Shown here piece after piece: positions 1 to 8,900 of a stretch of DNA of 31,210 nt; the first letter of the stretch is position 1; each line of letters starts with the position of its first letter. The translations under genes and the position numbers were made by a program. Below the pieces are notes generated by a model. The model was not told the DNA's origin. It saw only the letters and a list, made by a program, of their open reading frames with translations, and did no database searches. Source of the DNA: JAYXXU01 sp049301135 (GTDB taxonomy: Bacteria > Pseudomonadota > Gammaproteobacteria > Pseudomonadales > Moraxellaceae). The stretch spans positions 1-31,210 of the forward strand of contig JBAQKP010000183.1 of NCBI GenBank assembly GCA_049301135.1, given 5' to 3'.

Positions 1-543
1 CCACAACTGGCCAGCAATCCCATTCATTTGGCTTTGCCAGCGTTGACTGAGTTGAGCCAAGCCGAGTGGGATCAAGGCAATGCATTTTTTCCGGCGACCA
101 CCTTTCAAATTTCAAATATTCAATCCGGCACGGGCGCAACCAACGTGATTCCGGCGACGTTAGAGGCCTTGTTTAACTTTCGCTTCTCGACTGAAGTCAC
201 TGCCGAACAGCTCAAACAGCGTACCCATGACATCTTAGACCAGCATGGTTTGCAGTATGAACTACAGTGGACACTCTCCGGCCAGCCATTTTTGACGGCA
301 GAAGGTGAGTTGGTCGCCGCTGCCCAGCACGCGATTCGCAGCGTCACCGGCCTAGAGACAGAGCTATCAACCAGTGGCGGCACATCTGATGGGCGTTTTA
401 TTGCACCGACCGGCGCACAAGTGCTGGAATTGGGTGTATTAAACGCCAGCATTCACCAGATCGACGAGCATGTGAATGTCGCCGATCTTGATCCATTGAC
501 CGATATTTATCAGCAGATCTTAGCGCAACTGTTGGCGCGCTAG
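1..543 (+). CDS. dapE: Succinyl-diaminopimelate desuccinylase, C-terminal part (5' truncated by the window edge)
   Basis: The reading frame is open from base 1, so the gene begins upstream and about 180 C-terminal residues are visible. DapE is a cytoplasmic di-zinc M20-family hydrolase that removes succinate from N-succinyl-LL-diaminopimelate in lysine and peptidoglycan precursor synthesis. The visible part covers the dimerisation (lid) domain and the end of the catalytic domain. Diagnostic stretches are WDQGNAFFPATTFQISNI, GTGATNVIP, FNFRFSTE, SGQPFLT, GGTSDGRFI and NASIHQIDEHVN, the last of which contains the C-terminal zinc-ligand histidine. All match E. coli DapE closely from memory. The gene ends at a TAG stop and converges on the DUF2805 gene 28 bp away. 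The first in-frame TTG at 28 is not a real start. Confidence 0.96.
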   Translation, partial: PQLASNPIHLALPALTELSQAEWDQGNAFFPATTFQISNIQSGTGATNVIPATLEALFNFRFSTEVTAEQLKQRTHDILDQHGLQYELQWTLSGQPFLTAEGELVAAAQHAIRSVTGLETELSTSGGTSDGRFIAPTGAQVLELGVLNASIHQIDEHVNVADLDPLTDIYQQILAQLLAR

Positions 544-565
544 CGGATTCGACACGGTAGTCTGT

Positions 566-582
566 GCCGCATTATTTGCGGC
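566..582. other. Short inverted repeat between convergent dapE and the DUF2805 gene
   Basis: GCCGCA (566-571) and TGCGGC (577-582) form a perfect 6-bp stem with a 5-nt AT loop, overlapping the stop codon of the minus-strand gene. There is no clear T-run on either side, so it may act only as a weak or Rho-assisted end signal for the convergent transcripts. Confidence 0.3.
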
Positions 583-877
583 CGTGACCAATCTTATATT
601 GCGCGGCGGCATACTCCCGCGCCTGATCAGTTGTCCGCCGCGCCACATGTTTACTGGCGCGACCCGTGACCCGTTTGCGCCACATCCGAAACGAACTCGG
701 CTTCATGTTTTGGCGCATCAGCACAATCACCTGCGGCTCAGACAAGCCATATAGATGCTCAATCGCCTCAAACGGGGTATGGTCTTCCCATGCCATCTCA
801 ATCACACGCGAGAGATCGGCTTCGCTCAGTGGCCAGCGAGCTGCTGTTTGGGCAGCAGATGAAGTGGTAAGTGACAT
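572..877 (-). CDS. DUF2805 / TIGR03643 family small protein
   Basis: A 101-residue soluble protein of unknown function. I recognise the family core: IEMAWEDHTPFEAIEHLYGL (residues about 26-45), then SEPQVIVLMRQNMKPSSFRMWRKRVTGRASKH. The N-terminal part resembles a helix-turn-helix-like helical segment and the C-terminal half is strongly basic, which would suit nucleic-acid binding, but that is inference. I chose the ATG at 877 because it lies 2 bp after the stop codon of the cytochrome b561 gene (TAA-AC-ATG), which indicates translational coupling. A longer frame would overlap that gene. It is the last gene of the minus-strand block and converges on dapE. Confidence 0.85.
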   Translation of the reverse strand: MSLTTSSAAQTAARWPLSEADLSRVIEMAWEDHTPFEAIEHLYGLSEPQVIVLMRQNMKPSSFRMWRKRVTGRASKHVARRTTDQAREYAAAQYKIGHGRK

Positions 878-879
878 GT

Positions 880-1428
880 TTAGCGCATCCGTTTCAGCGT
901 TCCGTCTTTTTTGACGAACTGGTGATACAGTGCAGCACCGACGTGCGATAGGGTCAACAGCACAAGCGCTGTCCAAATAAAATCAGTATGCATTTGATTC
1001 AACAAGCGCCCCATCTCTCGATCTGGCGTGAGCAACAGCGGAATCTCAAACAGACCAAACATATTGGTGGGGCGACCGCCAAACTGCGTCATCAAAAACC
1101 CTGTCAGCGGCATCATCAGCAATACCACATACAACAGCGAATGTACCAAGCTGGCACTGAGCTGCTGCCAACGCGGTGCGACGACAGGTTGCGGTTGTTG
1201 TGCTTGTTGGCGCACCCGATTGGCCAGCCGAAAAACGATCCAAAAGAAAAAACTGATGCCAAACGCTTTATGCAGACTGATGTATAAACCGCCCGCACCG
1301 TCAGTATTTTCGTGCAGCACGATCAAACTGAAAATCAGCAGCAAAAACACCACACTAAGCCAGTGAAAAAATCGTACGGCAGCAGGCCATTTTGTCGTGG
1401 GCATGCGGATCACCGATTGATCTGACAT
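880..1428 (-). CDS. cybB: Cytochrome b561 (membrane di-heme b-type cytochrome)
   Basis: A 182-residue protein with four predicted transmembrane helices. It matches the bacterial cytochrome b561 family (Ni-hydrogenase b-type cytochrome superfamily), which carries electrons between quinone and other carriers in the inner membrane. Candidate heme-ligand histidines lie in FHWLSVVF (helix 1), LHKAFGISFFFW (helix 2), the SLVHSLLYVVLLMMPLTGF segment (helix 3), and near MHTDFIWTALVLLTLSHVGA (helix 4). The ATG at 1428 is preceded by GAGGAA at ideal spacing. A longer frame starting at 1458 lacks such a site. It is 89 bp downstream of chpC on the same strand, so it may be co-transcribed with the Chp operon or use its own weak promoter in the gap. 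It is coupled to the DUF2805 gene downstream. Confidence 0.9.
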   Translation of the reverse strand: MSDQSVIRMPTTKWPAAVRFFHWLSVVFLLLIFSLIVLHENTDGAGGLYISLHKAFGISFFFWIVFRLANRVRQQAQQPQPVVAPRWQQLSASLVHSLLYVVLLMMPLTGFLMTQFGGRPTNMFGLFEIPLLLTPDREMGRLLNQMHTDFIWTALVLLTLSHVGAALYHQFVKKDGTLKRMR

Positions 1429-1517
1429 GGTTGCTTCCTCGTTGACATGAATATCCACGCACGCTAAGAGGTTTTGAACCGCGTGCCAATCATTGTTTTG
1501 TATCCGTCGCTATTCGG

Positions 1518-1988
1518 CTATTTTTTCTTTTTCAACAAGGCGTTGGTGATGCGGTCAAGGTCTGGCACTTGGTACAACTCATCTGCCAACAATACTTTTT
1601 GATAGGCATTCAGCAACACTTGGCTGTCATTGGCATCGCGCAAATTAGAGATACGTACCCGCATCGCCTTCGGTGGTGCAGCAGTCAGTACACCGATACG
1701 CGCTGCATCGTTGTCTGCCTCCAACAAGACCGCGAAGACTTCGGCAGTCGTTGCCGCTTTACCCAACAAGGATTTGAGCGGAATTTGCTGACCTTGCCAT
1801 GCCACGGAAGTGGATTTGGCCGGTACACTCAAGGTATCCAGCACCAAATTCTGCGGCACAATCCAATCCGGCTCACCTTGGGCGCTCAGGGCGTAAATAT
1901 CAATCAGCCCTGTGGTGGTGGTCAATAGGCTGATGGTTTGTGACGCTTGATCCGTCGATGCCACGCCTGTCCCTGTTTTTTGTGTCAT
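1518..1988 (-). CDS. chpC: ChpC-like CheW-domain coupling protein of the Pil-Chp system
   Basis: A 156-residue protein that fits a short CheW-like fold. ChpC proteins are accessory scaffolds that link the PilJ receptor to the ChpA kinase. Sequence support is modest: a beta-rich pattern (LLTTTTGLIDIYAL, DWIVPQN, VAWQGQQIPLKSLLG, VFAVLLEA, IGVLTAA). The assignment rests mainly on position, as the eighth gene in the pilGHIJK-chpABC order known from Pseudomonas. The start overlaps the chpB stop by 4 bp (ATGA), so the two are translationally coupled. The C-terminus is a lysine run (LLKKKK). Length is slightly below the Pseudomonas ChpC that I recall, about 168 residues. Confidence 0.8.
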   Translation of the reverse strand: MTQKTGTGVASTDQASQTISLLTTTTGLIDIYALSAQGEPDWIVPQNLVLDTLSVPAKSTSVAWQGQQIPLKSLLGKAATTAEVFAVLLEADNDAARIGVLTAAPPKAMRVRISNLRDANDSQVLLNAYQKVLLADELYQVPDLDRITNALLKKKK

Positions 1989-2983
1989 CTTGCCTTCTCC
2001 ATCGCCTGCATTTCTAAGAATACCTGTAGTTTTTGCGCTAAGGTTTCAGGTGAGCCATTAAAGGTCACCTGCCCTGTCGCGCGCATTGCATCGGGCTGAC
2101 TCGCACAGTCACAGCTCGCCGCAGTCTGCGCCCAGATCAGCCCACGCTGCTGGGTCACCTGCTCAGCGGCTTGACTGCCGTCATCGCCCATCCCACTGAA
2201 TACAATCGTCAGCAAGCGCTCAGTAAAGGCCTGACTCGCACGCAACAACACCTCGTTAATCGAGGGCTGATACTGCCCCGGCCAACGCGTTTCTAGCGGG
2301 GTGAGTAGACCTTTGGCATCCATCGACAGCATCCGTGTCGCTGGCACAATTAAAATTTCACCGGCCGTTAATAATGCAGGTTCGTCTTTAATCAGCCGAC
2401 TGCGCCAACTGTTTTGTCGCACCAAAATCCTCGGCAGCAACTCCTGCATATACGGGTCAATATGCTGTACATACAAAAACGCCACAGGTAAATCACTGGG
2501 CAGCGCATCCAAAAATGCCTTGACCGCATTGGGGCCGCCCATCGAAGCGGCCAGCACACAGACATACTGCCACGAGGGTTGCTCATCTGGCTCACTCTCA
2601 ACAGAGAGGGCTTCCTCATCGTCCGACAGCAATGGCGGCGGATGTCCGAGCAACTTAATCAGTTTGCGCGATAGCACCCGCATCCAACGACCATACGCCT
2701 GTCGATCGGTCAGTTGGGGAGCAGCATCAATGCCAAACATCACCGGTGCGTCAAAACCGATCCGCTCCAACACTGCCTCTTGATCGACCACATCCAGCAG
2801 CCATAGGTCAGGCTGACTGTGTAAATGCACCTCTTGCAATCGATCAGGCGGCAGGTTCTCCACAATATCGTAGCCGCAAGACTGTATCATTTCGGCCAAG
2901 GCAATCCGCTGTAGAGGCCGATCAGCGACAATAAACAAACGCGGAACATCCTGTCGCCGAACGATTTCCTCCGCTTGATTCAT
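1985..2983 (-). CDS. chpB: ChpB, CheB-like protein-glutamate methylesterase
   Basis: A 332-residue cytoplasmic enzyme predicted to remove methyl groups from PilJ and so reset the receptor. The C-terminal CheB methylesterase domain (about 140-325) keeps the catalytic triad: Ser147 in AASMGGP, His174 in YVQHIDPYMQ and Asp267 in FSGMGDDG. The N-terminal domain (about 14-112) has a receiver-like layout but is degenerate. It has a single acidic residue (Asp21) where receivers have an acidic pair, though a possible phospho-acceptor Asp64 in LLDVVD remains. A linker rich in Asp/Glu (about 120-135) joins the domains. It starts 9 bp after chpA, with AGGTG just upstream of the ATG, and overlaps chpC by 4 bp. 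Confidence 0.93.
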   Translation of the reverse strand: MNQAEEIVRRQDVPRLFIVADRPLQRIALAEMIQSCGYDIVENLPPDRLQEVHLHSQPDLWLLDVVDQEAVLERIGFDAPVMFGIDAAPQLTDRQAYGRWMRVLSRKLIKLLGHPPPLLSDDEEALSVESEPDEQPSWQYVCVLAASMGGPNAVKAFLDALPSDLPVAFLYVQHIDPYMQELLPRILVRQNSWRSRLIKDEPALLTAGEILIVPATRMLSMDAKGLLTPLETRWPGQYQPSINEVLLRASQAFTERLLTIVFSGMGDDGSQAAEQVTQQRGLIWAQTAASCDCASQPDAMRATGQVTFNGSPETLAQKLQVFLEMQAMEKAR

Positions 2984-2992
2984 AACACCTGT

Positions 2993-5900
2993 TTACTCAC
3001 TCAGCACACCTAGTAACTCATGGATGTTTTCCAGCAACTCTTGCTCTTGGAACGGTTTACCCATATAGCAGTTTACCCCGATTTGGAATGCCCGCTCACG
3101 GTGTTTTTCGCCGGTACGCGAGGTAATCATGATAATCGGTAAGTTTTTAATCCGTGGATTATGCCGTACCAAGGTCGCAACCTCGAAGCCGTCCATGCGT
3201 GGCATCTCGATATCGAGCAGCATAATATCCGGTGTGACATCTTCCAGCTTGGCAATCGCATCGACCCCGTCTTTTGCCGTTAACACCGCATAGCCTTGAC
3301 GCTCCAGCAGACGCGTAGTGACTTTACGCACAGTGACCGAGTCGTCCACCACCATAACTGTCGTCTGTGCTTTGCGTTTTTCGGTGTTGGCTGTTGCTGC
3401 ATCTCGGCGCAGGTTGGACGCCGCTTGCCGCGCTAACGCCACCATATCCAAGATGATCATCACCGAACCATCACCCAAGATGGTTGCACCCGACACGGCG
3501 GCCACAGACGCCAATTGTTGACCGACTGGCTTGACCACAATCTCGACCCGCGAACCCACCAATTGATCGACTTGAATCGCCAGCAACTGACCGACTTGTC
3601 GAATCAACAACAGGGGGACGGTGGTCGCTTGATGATCCAACGTCGGCACGCGATTGCCTTGAATAAACTCACCCAAGTAACGCAAGCGATAATTGTTCGA
3701 CTCAAAGCCATATTGTGGATCTTCTTGCCGATACAGCTTGGCCAGCTCCGTTGGGCTGACTCGCACAATCCGATCAATCTGAGTCAACGGCACGGCAAAC
3801 ATACGGTCAGCCACCCGCACCATCAAGGCATCAGTGACCGACACCGTCAGCGGCAGACGAACGGAGAACATCGAACCACGACCGGCCGTGGAATCCACAC
3901 TGACGTTGCCACCGAGCAGCTTGATTTCGCTCTGTACCACGTCCATGCCAACGCCACGACCGGAAATCTGGGTCACCGCTTGCGCAGTGGACAGACCCGC
4001 ATGGAAAATAAACTGCATGATCTCGACATCGCTGATCACCGCATCAACAGCGAGCAAGCTACGCTCAATCGCCTTACTACGCACTGCCTCAACGTTGATG
4101 CCACGACCATCATCTTGCAAGGTGATGGCAATTTCGCCGCCTTCACGCGCCACGTTTAGCACGATCTTGCCGATGGGTGGCTTCAGCGCTGCTTTGCGTT
4201 GCTCTGGTGTTTCGATGCCGTGATCGACCGCATTGCGCAGCATATGCTCCAGCGGCGCAATCATCCGCTCCAGTACGGTACGATCCAATTCACCTTCGGC
4301 GTTTTGCACAATCAATTCAGCCGGTTTGCCCAGCTCAGTCGAGGTCTGCCGCACAATCCGCTGTAGACGTGGCACGAGGCGCGAAAAAGGCACCAGCCGT
4401 GACTTCATCAAGCCTTCTTGTAGCTCAGACTGTAGACGTGATTGTTGCAGCAATAAGCCCTCTGTATCGCGTACTTTTTCCAGTAACGTTGCTTTAAAGT
4501 CAAACAAGTCAGATGCCGACTCGGAGAGCGATTTAGACAACTGGTTCAGTGCGGAGTATTGATCCATTTCAAGTGGGTCAAAGTCCTCATATTTACCCAT
4601 TTCGCCTTGGTGACGCGCCAGAATTTGCGACTCTAGCTCACCTTCCATCCGACGCAACTGATCGACCAAACGCTGAACGGTTGCCCCCATTTCCTCAACG
4701 GTCGTGCCGAGTGTGGTGGTATCCATCTCGATCCGCGCACGGTTGATCGCACTCTCACCAGACAGGTTAATCATGTTTTCCATCAGGCTGGCCGACACCC
4801 GAATCATCTCGTTCGACGCTTGATCCTGACCCGATTGATTGGCGAACAAGCCCTGCATTGGCGGTGGCTCATGCCCTGTTTCTGTGGAGGACAACGCCTC
4901 CAGATTGCTCGGCTGAATTCCACCTTGTAGCGGCACTTCGGTCATCGCCATCATCGGCAAGGCCACCAGTGAGTCGGGCTGCTTCATGAAGGCACGCAAC
5001 GCATCGACCAACGGCTGTGGATACTGTGGTTTTTCACCACGATCCAACACAGCAATCGAATCCGCCAACCAGTCATGGGATTGTGCGAGTAACCGCCCAA
5101 GCAATGGCGGATTCGGTTTTTTATCTAAGGCCAAATCCTCATAAATAAACTCCATCTCATGCGCCAAGTCGCCCAGCGACTCCACACCTGCCATCCGTGC
5201 GCCACCTTTGAGCGTATGCAAACCACGCTGTAGCTCTTTTAGCGATTCTTTTTGCGCAGGATTAGCCAGCCAACTGGCCAACTGCGTACTGGTATGATCG
5301 ACGATCTCGGCCGCTTCATCCAAGAAAATCTCAAGCATTTCGGGATCTGGCGCACTGCCTTCATCCCATGCTTGTGCCAACACTTGCATTTGACGTAACG
5401 CAGGTGCTGTATTTGGCTGTGCTGACGCAGGCACGACAACGGCTGGTGCTGGTGTTGCAACAACATTGGCAATTGGGGCTACAGCGGCAACTGCTTCAGT
5501 GGAGCGATCAGCCATCGCCTCTGAGGTTGGCTTACTCGAGCCAACGGCCGCTGTAGAAAAAAAATCGCTAAGCGCCTGTGGCTGACCCGCCAAATACTGC
5601 TGCAAGGTCGCCAGCTCTTGTGGGCAATAAAAAGATGTGCCCTGCTGCATGAGTTGATCAACTTGCTGGGCAATCCGATCCTGCGCGTGTCGCATAAAGC
5701 GCACCAACTCATCACTGGCCTGCAATCGGCCATTAACCAGCTGCTCGTACACTGTTTCAAGCTCGTGACCAAAGTCACCCAAGCTCTCGACCCGTGCCAT
5801 CCGTGCGCCACCCTTAAGCGTGTGCAAGTTACGCTGCAAGACCATCAGCGGCGCAGTCGCGACCGGATCACTCGCCCACTCACTAAACTGCTGATCAATC

Positions 5901-8900
5901 TCTTGCACCAACTCCTCAGCTTCTTCTAGAAAAATCTCGAGCAGTTCGGGGTCATTGTGCGCATCTATTGATGGTGTCGTGACAATGATGGCTGCAACAG
6001 GTGCAACACTGACTGGTACGGCTTGAATCACCGGTTCTGCCACCACCAGACTGGTGTTTTCGGCAATCCAGTTGGCGATTTTTTGCAGGACGTCTTGCTC
6101 ATCCGGCACTTTTTGGCTGCCCGCCATCGCGTCAAACATCCGCGTTAACGCGGCATGCGCATTACCCAACAGCTCAACCAACTGCGCATCACTGCGGCGC
6201 TCTGGCTGCATGGCCAGCGCCACATACACCTGATGCAAATACATCGACAACTGATGCAAAGTCGGCACTGGCATGCGTGCCGTCGCCAGCACGAGACTAT
6301 GCGATTGGGTCGCCATTGCAGCGATATAGTCGGCATATTGATCAGAGGATAGCTGGTTTTCCAGCTCCCACTCCGCATCCAGTACATCATCAATCTCAAG
6401 CGCCATCAGTTGAGCGACCAAGCCCACCACATTGCTGTCTTCAGCCTCTTCAACACTGGACAACCCACGTTCGGCCGACAAGATCCGATCAATCAGCGCA
6501 TGATCTTCATTGCGCAACGGCTGACTGCGACTGTGTTGCTGCACCACATCTAAGTGATATTGAACATGCATCAACAATTGCTGCAACAGATCCAAGTGTT
6601 CTGGCTGCATCGGCTGATGATCGCGCATCAGGCGTTTGCACTCAGATTCCATCGCCATCGCCATGCGATAAATCGAATCGACGCCTGACATACCCGCACT
6701 ACCGCGCAAAGTATGCACCGCCCGCAGCAACACATCTGTCACTTCAGCAGGCTCAGGATAGTGCTGGATAAACGACTGAATATCCTCTAAATACCCCTCA
6801 GCCTCGGCAATAAAAATCTCGAGTAACTGCGGGTCAATCTCAAACTCCGACGCATCTTCTGTCGGCAGTTCGGCCAATTCATGCGTCAACGCTTCTGCTA
6901 AATCGTCAAAAGCATCTGGCGCGTCGGCCTCTATATCAAGCTCATCCTGCTCGATATCGTGCTGCTCAATCTCGTCCTGTTCACGATCCTCAGCAAGTAA
7001 GGTAACAGGGATGGCATCTGCGGTTGCTTGTTCTAGCAAATCTGCTGCGACGACGACCGATGCCACGCTCAGCGTTGAATCAGCAACAACAGGCTGCATG
7101 AGACTGGCCATGCTCACTATCCGACCAGCGGTACGCTCATTGGCGCAGTACATCAGCGGCGCTGTATCAATACTGGGCGCTCTGGCGTGTTTAAAATCAT
7201 CGACCAGCGGTGTCACACAGGCCAGTACATCAGTAATCAAGCCGACCATCTCAGCATCAGGTTGAATGGTCTGATCCAGCACTCGATTGAGCATATTTTC
7301 AATCGACCACGCCAACTCGCCCATCACCCGCGCACCGACCATCCGGCCAGAACCCTTTAAGGTGTGAAAGCCTCGGCGGAACTCTTTAAGCGCCGCAATA
7401 TTGCCAAAGTCAGCCGACCACTGTGGAAAAAACTCAGCAATCGCCTCTAGAACCTCTTCGACCTCTTCGATGAAAATCTCACAGATTTCCTCGTCTTGAT
7501 CAAAGCTGTCGGTCGGTACTGGCGGCAAATCTATACCCAATGCCGCAGCAACTGGCACAACAGTAACCGCCTCGATGGTGCGCGCCTCAGCACTCGATTC
7601 GACCTCAGAGACATCGCCCAGCAGCACAGTCTCTAACTCAGACTCAGGCGACTCGACCTGTGATTCGACAGCTACAGCTGAAACCGCAGAGATATCTTCT
7701 GGCACCTCACCTTTGGTTAATGCCTGCGCAACACTGATCAGTTGTCTTGGATCTCGACTGGCCACGCGACCATCTGCGTAGTCTTGTACCAGCGTTGGTA
7801 CCAGTTCGATCACCTGCTGAATCAGATTGACCATGCTGTCATTCGGCTGGACACTCTGATCCAGTATTCGATTGAGCATGCTTTCAATCGACCACGCCAA
7901 CTCACCCACCACGCGCGCGCCAACCATCCGGCCAGAACCTTTTAGCGTGTGAAATGCACGGCGAAATTCTTTTAAAGCGGCAATATCTGCATAATCCGCC
8001 GCCCACTGCGGGAAGTATTCGTGAATATTTTCCAGAACCTCGCCCGCTTCTTCAATAAAGATTTCTCGAATCTCATCGTCTTGATCAAAGTCATCGCTAG
8101 GCAGTTCGATTAGTGCAGCGGCGGCAGACAGGGCTGGCGCGACTGTGGCAGGGCTGGCCGTCGAGATAGCAACAGCAGCGACAGAAACAACCGCAACCGG
8201 CTCAGCTTTGGCCGCCTCTAACACTGCCAGTGGGGTCTCGTCATGATACAGCTTATCACCACCGGCCACTTCAGGGGCATCGGTCGTCAGCGGCTGCTCA
8301 AAGGTGGACAAAGCCAATTCGGCCTGATCCAAGACACGATCATCTTGGTAGTGTCCAGCCAGCTGATCAGAGTAATACTCAATCGCCGAAATCGCCTCGG
8401 CCAACAGGCCAACCTGACGCCAATTTGGCTCAAAGCCTTGTGTTAAAAGTGTTCTACTGACCACGTCGGCCAAGTGATCCAATAGATCAGCCGGACGACT
8501 CAAACCCAGAATGACAAACACACCGCGCACATGCGACAAGTGTTCAGGTAGCTCTGCCAGCTTACTGGCATCCCAGCGGCTGACATGATAGGCGGACAGC
8601 GCATCTTTGACCGCTTCTAGCGCGGCTCTTGATTCACGCACCGCCGCATGACGTGCGTCATCCAACATATCGGGAGCGACATCAGCACTGTTTGAGGTCA
8701 CCAGAATCGTTTCGGCCAGCGTAAGTTCAAGCTGCGCAAGATCTTGGTGCACCCGCTGCACATGCTGACTACTGGCAGACTGCTTTAAGTCATGCACAAT
8801 CGCAGACACCTGATCGGCGAGTGCTGTCCAGCCGGTGATATTAAGCAGGCGTTCCGCCTCTTGCAAACTGACTTGGGCGGTCGCAGGACTTTGTAAGAGC

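Noticed and set aside
3515..4159. 214-codon plus-strand frame opposite chpA
   Set aside because: It lies wholly antisense to the conserved kinase core, and its Gln/His/Thr-rich composition is typical of a shadow frame.
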